A stretch of DNA of 64,000 bases from Laguncularia racemosa (GCA_037954665.1 JBBMOL010000137.1:682001-746000); one strand, 5' to 3'; counted from the stretch's first letter, positions 45,653 to 56,392 are shown. Program-made: numbers and translations. Notes: a model not told the origin generated them from the letters alone.

Positions 45653-46695
45653 TAATAGGAATCAAAATCCTACAAGACCTATCATTAGGGCAAGAGCCAA
45701 AGGATTTCGAATTTTGGTGATAAGGGTCCTCTTTGAATAAAACGACCCTAAAATTATTTGTATACTAACCTCTTTTCTATTACTTATGTATTTTGTATTC
45801 CAGTAGGTATACTTATCGGGTTTTACAGGTCGATGGACAAACTCACTAAGACTCAGCATGTGGGTTATTCATGGACCGACCTAAACTGAAGATGAGCTGG
45901 ACCAACAAATTCCATTGAAGAACTGGCTAGTTGAAGATTATTTTTGTACTTGTAATTTATCTTTGAATCGGTTATTTTGTAAGCTTTTGGGGACATTTTA
46001 TTTGGTTGTAATTGTTGGATTTAGGACCAGCCACCTTAGTGGCATAGGTGTAATTGTTTTATCATTTTAACCTTAAGTGAAGTAAGTATAAATATTTGCT
46101 TAAGTAGGGTTTAGAGGATATAGTTGAGAGATAAAAAAATTGCCGCCTCTTTACGTGAGAATTAGGGTTCATACTCTAAATTTTATAAGACTCTTATCAA
46201 TTCTTCAAGGATTGTGGTGAGTGGCAACTTAAGGATTTGTGAGTTATATTAAATTCCTAAGTTTATTCCAATTCATGTTAGTATGTCATATCTAGTTGTG
46301 ATTTGGGTTGTTCTTATTTGTTCTTGTTATCACGTCATTTTAGTGTCATTTCTATCATTAGATTGCATGTAATTTAGTGGAATTAGATCCTAAATTGCAT
46401 TGTTAATTGTGATTATTCAATTGCAAATAGATTGTCATTTACGTGGAAGGCTTTCATGCTTAAGGGATTCATGCCATTTTTATAGATTTGGGGATTGGAT
46501 TTATCCATTTGATCTTGTGTTATGTGCTTGATCCTATTGAGCACATCATCATTTGGTATCAAAGCTACTTGTTTTACAAATTGGATTTATAAGGGATTAG
46601 GGTTCACACTACTTGTAGACTTGGATTTAGTGATTGGAGTTATTTCAATTGATTGCGTCTATGTGCTTAGATCCTTCAATCTTTTAGGCACATCA
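45653..46695 (+). repeat. Right LTR of V
   Basis: TAATAGGAATC (TG changed to TA)...TAGGCACATCA. TATA region 46081-46100, hairpin 46198-46214, embedded primer-like site 46554-46565. Its end is fixed by the TSD TTAAG. Confidence 0.9.
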
Positions 46696-46700
46696 TTAAG

Positions 46701-47409
46701 AGTGGTATTTGAATTTGTTGCCGTGAAGTGTTGTGTGTGTTGAGGTGAGGAAGTGCTACATGTGAAGTGGTGTTGTGGTTTGAAGGGAGTTGCACTATGA
46801 TTATGTTATGTATGTGTAGCGGTGTGAGTGTGTAGTGAAGGGAATTGCAACTTGTTGTGATTTTGTGTTGTGAAGAAGGTGCTATACGTAGAAGTAGAGG
46901 TGTGTTTGTGTCGTGATTAGAAAGGAAATCATAGTGGTAAAAATTTGAATTTCAAAACAAGCATTAAAGTGTGGATGTTATTATGTATTAATGCTTAAAT
47001 ACTTGCTTAGTTGAATTCATTAACCTACTATTTGGAAGAGTGTTTAATTAATGCTTCAATTTGTTGTTGCCATAATTGAAGTGTAGGAGTGTGTGAAGTT
47101 AAGTGGACTTTTGGTTTTTCTTTTATAGTGGTTGTTATGTAGCATTAGAGTGTTGTTGTTGACCGGAAGTGTATGTGTTGTGGTGTAAAATAAAGTGAAC
47201 CATGGGTGTGGAAGTGTGTGTAGAGTGATTGTGGGAGTGTGTATCTAAAGTTATTTAGGGTGTATGTTGCACTAGTTATTGTGATACCATGGAAGTGCCT
47301 TTACGTTTATTGTACCGTGAGCGTAGGTGAGGTGTGTTGATTATGACGTGGTGTGTAAGTGTGTGTGTAGTGTAGTGTGTTGTTGGCTTGTTGAAGTTAG
47401 TAAGCAACC
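46701..47409 (+). other. Leader of U, part 2
   Basis: Continues U after V. G/T-rich, C-poor, many GTGTG runs, no gene. Confidence 0.7.
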
Positions 47410-47880
47410 ATGTTAAATGATTTGTATTTGTCTACTAATGTACTGCGCCAAACCTTGACTTCTTTTCCAACCATTGATGATGGGTAGAGAGAAAATTTGT
47501 TTCACACTTTTTGTAGAGTGCAAGGTAATTTATGTGCTCTTATTATTGATGGTGATAGTTGTACTAATGTTGTGGCTGCCTCATTAGTATCGAAATTACA
47601 ACTTGTAACTATCCCACATCCAAAACCCTATAAATTACATTGGTTGAGTGAGCAAAGGAGTCTGCATGTGACCTAAAGGGCTAAGATACGTTTCAGTATA
47701 GGGGATAAATATCATGATGAAATAGAATGTGACATTTTTCCTATGTGTGTATCCCATATATTGCTTGGTAGGTTGTGGTTGTATGATAAGAGGGTTTTAC
47801 ATGATGGCTATCGAAATACTTATATGTTCCAATTAGAGGGTAAAAGTATAGTATTGAACCTTATGTCACCATCAAAGGTC
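47410..47880 (+). pseudogene. Protease of U with gag-less start
   Basis: MLNDLYLSTNVLRQTLTSF at 47410, a TAG near 47487, then RENLFHTFCRVQGNLC, IIDGDSCTNVV (DGD in place of the active-site DSG/DGG), PKPYKLHWL, a TAA near 47675, and HILLGRLWLYDKR near 47756. The same gag-less architecture as O and V. Confidence 0.83.
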
Positions 47881-48349
47881 TAACGGGTGCAAAGACAGAT
47901 AAGTTAACCATCAGAGCTCCTAGAGGTACATAGTCAGATGAGTCAACCTTTAAAGGACCAAGCAGTTTAGATGTAGATGTGTCAACCATCAAAGGTTCAA
48001 AATGTTTAGGGGTAGATGAGTAAACCATTAGAGGGCCAAGAAGTTCAAAGACATATAAGTGAAACGGGGAAGATGAAGACATTATTAGTGGGATAGTTTG
48101 AATTAGGGGAGGCCATAGCGGATGATGAACTACTATATTTGTTGCTGATGAGATATAGGGGTGAGAGCAACTACCTTTAGTGGTATCTTAGGTACTAGGA
48201 GACTACAGTGTTATTTTTATAGATAACTTACTAGGAGGATACATAGTTTCTATTTCATTTGATGTTACAAACTTGTTACTCTATCTACCCGATGATGTTC
48301 ATGAAGACCTATCAGATTTGAGGACAAATCTTCTTGAGGCTCGAGGAGA
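47881..48349 (+). pseudogene. Linker and RT/INT-tail fusion of U
   Basis: A shorter repeat array (47890-48060), then the RT-start region, and the junction IDNLLGGYIVSISFDV into NLLLYLPDDVHEDLSDLRTN. It keeps 15-18 integrase-tail residues that V and X have lost, but the left joining point (LLGG) is the same. The last 13 bases (48337-48349) are the polypurine tract. Confidence 0.82.
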
Positions 48350-48471
48350 TAATGGGAATCAAAATCCTATAAGACCTATCATTAGGGCAAGAGTCAAAGG
48401 GTTACAAAATTTGGTGATGAGGGTCCTCTTTGAACAAATCGACCCAAAAAATATTTGTAGACTAACTTCTT
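48350..48471 (+). repeat. Right LTR of U, part 1
   Basis: TAATGGGAATC start; broken by X after TTCTT (48467-48471). It resumes at 55629. Confidence 0.88.
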
Positions 48472-49515
48472 TGATGTGCCTAAACACACTTAAAAGCACA
48501 TCCAAAAGACTTAAGAATAACTATCTCAAGTCAAGGCAAAATCGGATCCAAAAATGGCACTTTTCAAATGAACCCTAATGATGAAAGGCTGAAATTCAAA
48601 CAACCAATGATATAATCAGAATACTTCAACGAAAATGCCTTCTAACAACACTCTAATTTCATGTAATCCACGCAAATGAAGCCTCAATTTGATAAAAGAA
48701 AACCGTAACAAAACAATCCTTTTCCAATGGTGAAAATCACGCTATCAAGGAAATCCTTAAAGATGAATGGGATCAATATGATAATTCCTTCAAATAATCA
48801 CAAGAATTCGTGAATAACAACAAGGATATCTGACCAAGAAATATCTCAATTCAACCCTAGATATGACACACTAGAGAAGAAAAGAAATCACAACAAAATG
48901 AAATTGATATAACTCACAATTTCAAGATGTTGCACTCGCCACAATTTCAACTCTTGGGATTGAAATTGATAACAGTTTGGAACAAAGGTATGAACCCTAA
49001 TTCTCACGTGAAAAGAGGTGTATAATCTGCAAAATGATAAGCTTCCTCAAACCCTCTCTTAAGCAAGTATTTATACTTGCTACTCCTAGGGTTAAAAAAT
49101 GCTCAAAATTACAAGTTTGCCACTTTTAAGGTCGCTAACCCTAAATGAAAATTACAAGGAAATAAAAGTGTCCCAAAACCAAATACAATAAAAAATAGTT
49201 CATAAAAATGAAAAATACATAAAAGAAATGCTCTTCAAGATGCCGGTCTTCTATAGGATCCATCGGCCTAGCTCATCGCCGGTTCAAGTCGATCCATGGA
49301 TAACCCACAAGCTGAGTCTGAGGGAGTTTGTCCATTGCCCTATAGAATATGATAAGTGTGCCTGTTGGAAAACACAATACAAGAATAATAGAAAAGAGGT
49401 TAATATATAAATAATTCCGGGGTCGATCTGCTTAAAATGGGCCCTTAACGCCAAGATTTGAATTCCTTTAGTTCTTGCCCTAACGATAGGTCTTCTCGGA
49501 TTTTTATTCCTATCA
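48472..49515 (-). repeat. X LTR A
   Basis: TGATGTGCC...CCTATCA on the plus strand, 1044 bp. TATA palindrome (reverse) 49062-49081, hairpin 48942-48968. Codes for the last ~76 residues of ORF 1. Confidence 0.93.
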
Positions 49516-50405
49516 TCTCCTCGGGCCTCAAAAAGATTTGTCCTCAAATCTGGTAGTTCAAATGTAGTAGAGACTTTGTTTCCTCCTAGCAATCCATCTG
49601 AAGAAGTATCTCTACAGCGGAATCCCAATATCTGAAATACTACAGGTGGTGATTGTTTTCTCTCCTCCATTTCTAGGATGTAACTCATCTGCAACACAAA
49701 CATGGACTCATTATCTACTGATGTCTCCCCTGTCTCAACCCATTCCATTGAGTTTGTTTCCTCTTTTTCTGACCCATCTATATGATGCTGATCCTCAGGG
49801 TCTTCTAATGGTTGGCCCAACTGCTCATTACCCTCTAAAACCTCTGAAGGTGAACATAACTGTCTTTGAACAGTCTGGCTCTCTGGTGGTCTGCTCGTCT
49901 GACTATGATTATCAGGATCCTCTGAAGGTTGGCACATCGGTGTCTCACAAATTTTATGCTCTAAGGGTTGGCTCGTGTCACTAGAGCCCTCAAGAACCTT
50001 TGAAGGTTGGCATACTTGCGTCTGCACAATTTGGTCCTCCCAATCTAGGTAATCATCTACGGAACCCCTACCATCAAAAGAAGGCATCTGTAGCTTCGCA
50101 CACTTTGGTCCTCGAGGTGGTCTAAATTCCCTGTCTGGGTATGGATTAAGCCCAAAATTATCATCTCTATCTTCCCTAAGAGCATGATAATCTCCCTTTA
50201 CTCTAGGTGGTGCCATAAGGTTTACCACAGGTGCTGGTGGAAATGTCATCCTATCAATCCATGTTGCTAATGTAGCAACAAGTGTGGAAAGGTCCCGAAG
50301 TTGCTCATCTAGAGTTCTTCCATTTGTATTTCGACGACTTGGTCCGCTACCAACTTGGCTATTGGTCTCATTGCCAATGTACCCATTCAAACTATCATAT
50401 GACAT
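49284..50405 (-). CDS. 373-aa chimeric Gag/linker/integrase-tail protein, copy 1 of X
   Basis: Open from the Met at 50405 to a stop at 49284. Residues 1-124 match the N-terminal part of Gag in P and R (DYHALREDRDDNF, PYPDREFRPPRG, MPSFDGRGSVDDYLDWED). The capsid core and zinc knuckle are missing. Residues ~125-206 are three ~26-residue Cys-Gln-Pro-Ser repeats from the protease-RT linker. Residues 235-265 are the RT-start region, fused at LLGG to the integrase tail (DLRTNLFEARGDD). The last ~76 residues are LTR-encoded and include a hydrophobic stretch (ILTSFLLFLYCVF) and FQQAHLS. No catalytic motif. Copy 2 differs at 21 residues. It could be a translated accessory protein or simply a frame still open in a young non-autonomous element. 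Confidence 0.72.
   Translation of the reverse strand: MSYDSLNGYIGNETNSQVGSGPSRRNTNGRTLDEQLRDLSTLVATLATWIDRMTFPPAPVVNLMAPPRVKGDYHALREDRDDNFGLNPYPDREFRPPRGPKCAKLQMPSFDGRGSVDDYLDWEDQIVQTQVCQPSKVLEGSSDTSQPLEHKICETPMCQPSEDPDNHSQTSRPPESQTVQRQLCSPSEVLEGNEQLGQPLEDPEDQHHIDGSEKEETNSMEWVETGETSVDNESMFVLQMSYILEMEERKQSPPVVFQILGFRCRDTSSDGLLGGNKVSTTFELPDLRTNLFEARGDDRNKNPRRPIVRARTKGIQILALRAHFKQIDPGIIYILTSFLLFLYCVFQQAHLSYSIGQWTNSLRLSLWVIHGST
49516..49529 (-). other. Polypurine tract of X internal 1
   Basis: Minus strand GAGGCCCGAGGAGA abuts LTR A. Confidence 0.8.
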
Positions 50406-51505
50406 GTTTGTGGATGCGATTTATCTAAAGTACAAATGTAATCTCAAATAATTTGTAGCAAACTCCCTTCACTTCACCACGTCACAATAACAAGTTTGGA
50501 TAACAACACACACACACTTATACACCCACAGTGCAACAAGTCACCAATGCAATAAATACTTTTTATCACTTCAAGTATATTAGAATAAGTGAAGCACAAA
50601 AAAATACTTCGAAGTAGTTAAGAAATTGAATTCAACTCACAAGTGTTGAAGTAATAAGTTCAATTACTTTCACACTTTAATGTTTGTTTTTGAATTCAAA
50701 TTCTACTACTTCAATTTTCCTTTCTTCCCATGGTATCACACCTACAATTGATCTTGATGTGCAGCACCTTTAATCCACATCAATCCACAAATTTACACCA
50801 CCACACACACCTTCAATCACGGTGCACTCGCTCCACCAATAACTCTACGGCAGCAACAACAAATTGCACTCCACCTCCACGACAAAAATAAGAAATGGAA
50901 ACAACAACAAATATACTCTAATTCCATGGCAATAATAAAATACTTCACTCCCCACAAGTTCTAACCGCAACTCACAACAAAATAGGCAGCAACTTCAATT
51001 TGAAATTCGAACAAATTCACTTATTGCAAGCCTTCTTCAATTGGTAAGTAATGAATTCAAATTCAAATAGCAATCATTAACTCCCACAACTTAATTGCAT
51101 GTGTTTGAATTCAAATAATTCCTTACTAATCAAAACCAATGTAATCTGCAAATTGTAATCCACCAATTCAGAATTTACACAATGGAAATCAAACGACAAA
51201 CTTCACAACCTCCTCACGCCACAAGCTATGCACGGTAAGGATTTTGGTAAGTTTTGCAAGTTCCAAAAATTGCTAAAGTAAACAACATTTTGTACTTCAG
51301 CTCTTCCACGTGAATTAGTGTCCACAAAGTGATATAATAACCTTCCCAAATCAACTCCAATAATCAGCAAATCAAATCCCAATCCAAAGTAATTTCGCAA
51401 TATCAAACAACAACAACAACACAATTTCAGTTTTCACTTGATCAACCCTATTTGATGATCACTTCCACGAAATTGAATACAACCAATTCCCTTCTCTCAA
51501 CAAGA
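50406..51505 (-). other. Leader of X internal 1
   Basis: About 1.1 kb, C-poor on the transcribed strand (A/C-rich as printed). Contains repeated GAATTTGAATTC-like words. No gene. Confidence 0.7.
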
Positions 51506-51517
51506 GCTCTGATACCA
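51506..51517 (-). other. Primer binding site of X internal 1
   Basis: Minus strand TGGTATCAGAGC, a perfect match, six bases from LTR B. Confidence 0.92.
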
Positions 51518-51523
51518 AAAAGA

Positions 51524-52568
51524 TGATGTGCCTAAACACACTCAAAAGCACATCCAAAAGACTTAAGAATAACTATCTCAAGTCAAGGCAAAATCGGATC
51601 CAAAAATGGCCCTTTTCAAATGAACCCTAATGATGAAAAGGATGAAATTCAAACAACCAATGATATCATCAGAATACTTCAATGAAAATGCCTTCTGACA
51701 ACACTCTAATTTCATGTAATCCACGCAAATGAAGCCTCAATTTGATAAAAGAAAACCGTAACAAAACAATCCTTTTCCAATGGTGAAAATCACGCTATCA
51801 AGGAAATCCTTAAAGATGAATGGGATCAATATGATAATTCCTTCAAATAATCACAAGAATTCGTCAATAACAACAAGGATATCTGACCAAGAAATATCTC
51901 AATTCAACCCTAGATATGACACACTAGAGAAGAAAAGAAATCACAACAAAATGAAATTGATATAACTCACAATTTCAAGATGTTGCACTCGCCACAATTT
52001 CAACTCTTGAGATTGAAATTGATAAGAGTTTGGAACCAAGGTATGAACCCTAATTCTCACGTGAAAAGAGGTGTATAATCTGCAAAATGATAAGCTTCCT
52101 CAAACCCTCTCTTAAGCAAGTATTTATACTTGCTACTCCTAGGGTTAAAAAGTGCTCAAAATTACAAGTTTGTCACTTTTAAGGTAGCTAACCCTAAATG
52201 AAAATTACAAGGAAATAAAAGTTTCCCAAAACCAAATACAATAAAAAATAGTTCATAAAAATGAAAAATACATAAAATAAATTCTCTTCAAGATGCCGGT
52301 CTTCTATAGGATCCATCGGCCCAGCTCATCGCCGGTTCAAGTCGGTCCATGCATAACCCACAAGCTGAGTCTGAGGGAGTTTGTCCATTGCCCTATAGAA
52401 TATGATAAGTGTGCCTGTTGGAAAACACAATGCAAGAATAATAGAAAAGAGGTTAATATATAAATAATTCCGGGGTCGATCTGCTCAAAATGGGCCCTCA
52501 ACGCCAAGATTTGAATTCCTTTAGTTCTTGCCCTAACGATAGGTCTTGTCGGATTTTTATTCCTATCA
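51524..52568 (-). repeat. X LTR B (shared middle LTR)
   Basis: 1045 bp, same ends as LTR A. It serves as 5' LTR of internal 1 and 3' LTR of internal 2. TATA palindrome 52115-52134. Confidence 0.93.
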
Positions 52569-53458
52569 TCTCCTCGGGCCTCAAAAAGATTTGTCCTCAA
52601 ATCTGGTAGTTCAAATGCAGTAGAGACTTTGTTTCCTCCTAGCAATCCATCTGAAGAAGTATCTCTGCAGCAAAATCCCAATATCTGAAATACTACAGGT
52701 GGTGATTGTTTTCTCTCCTCCATTTCTAGGATGTATCTCATTTGCAACACAAACATGGACTCATTATCTACTGATGTCTCCCCTGTCTCAACCCATTCCA
52801 TTGAGTTTGTTTCCTCTTTTTCTGACCCATCTATATGATGCTGATCCTCAGGGTCTTCTAATGGTTGGCCCAACTGCTCATTACCCACTAAAACCTCTGA
52901 AGGTGAACATAACTGTCTTTGAACAGTCTGGCTCTCTGGTGGTCTGCTCGTCTGACTATGATTATCAGGATCCTCTGAAGGTTGGCACATCGGTGTCTGG
53001 CAAATTTTATGCTCTAAGGGTTGGCTCGTGTCACTAGAGCCCTCAAGAACCTTTGAAGGTTGGCATACTTGCGTCTGCACAACTTGGTCCTCCCAGTCTA
53101 GGTAATCATCTGCGGAACCCCTACCATCAAAAGAAGGCATCTGTAGCTTCGCACACTCTGGTCCTCGAGGTGGTCTAAATTCCCTGTCTGGGTATGGATT
53201 AAGCCCAAAATTATCATCTCTATCTTCCCTAAGAGCATGATAATCTCCCTTTACTCTAGGTGGTGCCATATGGTTTACCACAGGTGGTGGCGGCAATGTC
53301 ATCCTATCAATCCTTGTTGCTAATGTAGCAACAAGTGTGGAAAGGTCCCGAATTTGCTCATCTAGGGTTCTTCCATTTGTATTTCGACGACTTGGTCTGC
53401 TACCCACTTGGCTATTGGCCTCATTGCCAATGTACCCATTCACACTATCATATGACAT
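52337..53458 (-). CDS. 373-aa chimeric Gag/linker/integrase-tail protein, copy 2 of X
   Basis: Same length, start and stop as the copy at 49284-50405, with 21 amino-acid differences (for example W49R, E154Q, R263C, S241R). Domain order is the same: Gag N-terminal region, three Cys-Gln-Pro-Ser linker repeats, RT-start/integrase-tail fusion, LTR-encoded tail. The substitutions are spread evenly and many are radical, which suggests little selection since duplication. Still, no stop or frameshift has appeared in either copy. A functional role is unproven. Confidence 0.72.
   Translation of the reverse strand: MSYDSVNGYIGNEANSQVGSRPSRRNTNGRTLDEQIRDLSTLVATLATRIDRMTLPPPPVVNHMAPPRVKGDYHALREDRDDNFGLNPYPDREFRPPRGPECAKLQMPSFDGRGSADDYLDWEDQVVQTQVCQPSKVLEGSSDTSQPLEHKICQTPMCQPSEDPDNHSQTSRPPESQTVQRQLCSPSEVLVGNEQLGQPLEDPEDQHHIDGSEKEETNSMEWVETGETSVDNESMFVLQMRYILEMEERKQSPPVVFQILGFCCRDTSSDGLLGGNKVSTAFELPDLRTNLFEARGDDRNKNPTRPIVRARTKGIQILALRAHFEQIDPGIIYILTSFLLFLHCVFQQAHLSYSIGQWTNSLRLSLWVMHGPT
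52569..52582 (-). other. Polypurine tract of X internal 2
   Basis: The same GAGGCCCGAGGAGA block as in internal 1, abutting LTR B. Confidence 0.8.
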
Positions 53459-54562
53459 GTTTGTGGATGCGATTTATCTAAAGTACAAATGTAATCTCAA
53501 ATAATTTGTAGCACACTCCCTTCACTTCACCACGTCACAATAACAAGTTTGGATAACAACACACACACACTTATACACCCACAGTGCAACAAGTCACCAA
53601 TGCAATAAATACTTTTTATCACTTTAAGTATATTAGAATAAGTGAAGCACAAATAAATACTTCTAAGTAGTTGAGAAATTAAATTCAACTCACAAGTGTT
53701 GAAGTAATAAGTTCAATTACATTCACACTTTAATGTTTGTTTTTGAATTCAAATTCTACTACTTCAATTTTCCTTTCTTGCTACGGTTTCACACCTACAA
53801 TTGATCTTGATGTGCAGCACATTTAATCCACATCAATCCACAAATTTACACCACCACACACACCTTCAATCACGATGCACTCACTCCACCAATAACTCCA
53901 CGGCAACAACAACAAATTGCACTCCACCTCCACGACAAAAATAAGAAATGGAAACAACAACAAATATACTCTAATTCCACGGCAATAATAACAAATATAC
54001 TTCACTCCCCACAAGTTCTAACCACAACTCACAACAAAATAGGCAGCAACTTCAATTTGAAATTCCAACGAATTCACTTATTGCAAGCCTTCTTCAATTG
54101 GTAAGTAATGAATTCAAATTCAAATAGAAATCATTAACTCCCACAACTTAATTGCATGTATTTGAATTCAAATAATTCCTTACTAATCAAAACCAATGTA
54201 ATCTACAAATTGTAATCCACCAATTCAGAATTTACACAATGGAAATCAAACAACAAACTTCACAACCTCCTCACACCACAAGCTATGCACGGTAAGGATT
54301 TTGGTAAGTTTTGCAAGTTCCAAAAATTGCTAAAGTAAACAACATTTTGTACTTCAGCTCTTCCACATGAATTAGTGTCCACAAAGTGATATAATAACCT
54401 TCCCAAATCAACTCCAATAATCAGCAAATCAAATCCCAATCCAAAGTAATTTCGCAATATCAAACAACAACAACAACACAATTTCAGTTTTCACTTGATC
54501 AACCCTATTTGATGATCACTTCCACAAAATTGAATACAACCAATTCCCTTCTCTCAACAAGA
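53459..54562 (-). other. Leader of X internal 2
   Basis: Near-identical to 50406-51505 with a few small indels. No gene. Confidence 0.7.
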
Positions 54563-54574
54563 GCTCTGATACCA
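54563..54574 (-). other. Primer binding site of X internal 2
   Basis: Minus strand TGGTATCAGAGC, perfect, six bases from LTR C. Confidence 0.92.
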
Positions 54575-54580
54575 AAAAGA

Positions 54581-55623
54581 TGATGTGCCTAAACACACTC
54601 AAAAGCACATCCAAAAGACTTAAGAATAACTATCTCAAGTCAAGGCAAAATCGGATCCAAAAATGGCCCTTTTCAAATGAACCCTAATGATGAAATGATG
54701 AAATTCAAACAACCAATGATATCATCAGAATACTTCAATGAAAATTCCTTCTAACAACACTCTAATTTCATGTAATCCATGCAAATGAAGCCTCAATTTG
54801 ATAAAAGAAAACCGTAACAAAACAATCCTTTTCCAATGGTGAAAATCACGCTATCAAGGAAATCCTTAAAGATGAATGGGATCAATATGATAATTCCTTC
54901 AAATAATCACAAGAATTCGTGAATATCAACAAGGATATCTGACCAAGAAATATCTCAATTCAACCCTAGATATGACACACTAGAGAAGAAAAGAAATCAC
55001 AACAAAATGAAATTGATATAACTCACAATTTCAAGATGTTGCACTCGCCACAATTTCAACTCTTGGGATTGAAATTGTAAGAGTTTGGAACCAAGGTATG
55101 AACCTTAATTCTCACGTGAAAAGAGGTGTATAATCTGCAAAATGATAAGCTTCCTCAAACCCTCTCTTAATCAAGTATTTATACTTGCTACTCCTAGGGT
55201 TAAAAAGTGCTCAAAATTACAAGTTTGCCACTTTTAAGGTGGCTAACCCTAAATGAAAATTACAAGGAAATAAAAGTGTCCCAAAACCAAATACAATAAA
55301 AAATAGTTCATAAAAATGAAAAATACATAAAAGAAATGCTCTTCAAGATGCCGGTCTTCTATAGGATCCATCGGCCCAGCTCATCGCCGGTTCAAGTCGG
55401 TCCATGGATAACCCACAAGCTGAATCTGAGGGAGTTTGTCCATTGCCCTATAGAATATGATAAGTGTGCCTGTTGGAAAACACAATACAAAAATAATAGA
55501 AAAGAGGTTAATATATAAATAATTCTGGGGTCGATCTGCTCAAAATGGGCCCTCAACGCCAAGATTTGAATTCCTTTAGTTCTTGCCCTAATGATAGGTC
55601 TTGTCGGATTTTTATTCCTATCA
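54581..55623 (-). repeat. X LTR C
   Basis: 1043 bp; the CCTATCA end is followed by TSD TTCTT. The tail frame here (55392-55634) has no upstream ORF. TATA palindrome 55170-55189 with one arm change. GCCACTTTTAAGGTGGC at 55227-55243. Confidence 0.93.
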
Positions 55624-55628
55624 TTCTT

Positions 55629-56392
55629 TTCCATTACTTATTTGTTGTGCATTCTAACAAGTATACTTGTTAGTTTTTATAGGGCGATGGATAAACTTGC
55701 TAAAGCTCAACTTGTGGGTTATTCATGGATCGACATAAACCAAAGTAGAACTGGTCTAACAAGTTGTTCACTTGAATTGAAAAACCAACCACTTGAAGAC
55801 CATTTGAATATGTAATTGTTGCTATGAGAACCGACCATTTTGTTTTTTTTGTACTTGTAATTTTTTATTTTTTGAACTGACCAACTAGTGGCAACTTTGT
55901 AATTTTTTTGTTTGTTTTACCCTAATAGGAGCAAGTGTAAATACTTGCTAACTAGGGTTTTTAGGGAGCTTTTGTCAATTTGAAAAACAAACACTTTTGT
56001 GCTGTATGAGAGAGTCCCTCTTACTAAGCTTCCACTTTTATCAATTTTCTAGGAAATTGTGTCAAGTTTGGCTTGGAATTTCTTGTGAGTAATATCAAAA
56101 TCTTCTAAGTTGCATCCTTTTATTGCTAGTGTGTGATATCTAGTTATAATTGGTTGATTTTCCTACTTGTTGTTTCATGTCAAATTATGGTTCATATTGC
56201 TAGGATTACAAACCAATTTTAGATATTGGAATTGCATTTTTATATGTAATTGATTGGTATTGGAATTTCTTTGTAATACATCCAATTTGGGTTCATGCCA
56301 TTGAGATTGCATTCATGCCAATTTAGGGATTTTATCTTGTTGAATTCTCCAATTAGGTTGTGCTCATGTGCTTGAATTATTAAGGCACATTA
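55629..56392 (+). repeat. Right LTR of U, part 2
   Basis: Continues 48471. AGCAAGTGTAAATACTTGCT 55930-55949, hairpin 56042-56059. Ends GGCACATTA (CA changed to TA), followed by TSD GCTTT. Confidence 0.88.

Larger units (their letters stand above)
42546..46695 (+). mobile_element. Element V: 4.15-kb internally deleted element
   Basis: Flanked by perfect TTAAG (42541-42545 and 46696-46700). LTRs are 1037 and 1043 bp and the internal region 2070 bp: leader, gag-less start, protease, repeated linker, RT-start/INT-tail junction, polypurine tract. No RT, RNase H or INT. It inserted into the leader of U. Confidence 0.92.
48472..55623 (-). mobile_element. Element X: tandem three-LTR, two-internal retrotransposon
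   Basis: 7152 bp flanked by perfect TTCTT (48467-48471 and 55624-55628). Order on the plus strand: LTR 48472-49515, internal 49516-51523, LTR 51524-52568, internal 52569-54580, LTR 54581-55623. All parts are in minus orientation. Each internal region has a perfect Met primer site, a ~1.1-kb leader, one 373-codon ORF and a polypurine tract. RT, RNase H, INT, protease and most of gag are missing. One TSD around the whole array means either integration as a dimer or later unequal exchange. Confidence 0.93.
41215..56392 (+). mobile_element. Element U: internally deleted chromovirus-like element, hit by V and X
   Basis: Flanked by GCCTT (41210-41214) and GCTTT (56393-56397), one mutation. LTRs are 870 and ~886 bp once X is removed. 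Net internal sequence is about 2.1 kb: leader, gag-less start, protease, linker, and a deletion joining the RT start to the integrase tail. V interrupts the leader and X the right LTR. With no RT, RNase H or INT it must have moved in trans. Confidence 0.88.

Noticed and set aside
47861..48082. 73-codon minus-strand ORF with repeated PLGPLMV motifs
   Set aside because: It is the antisense reading of the repeat array in the U linker.
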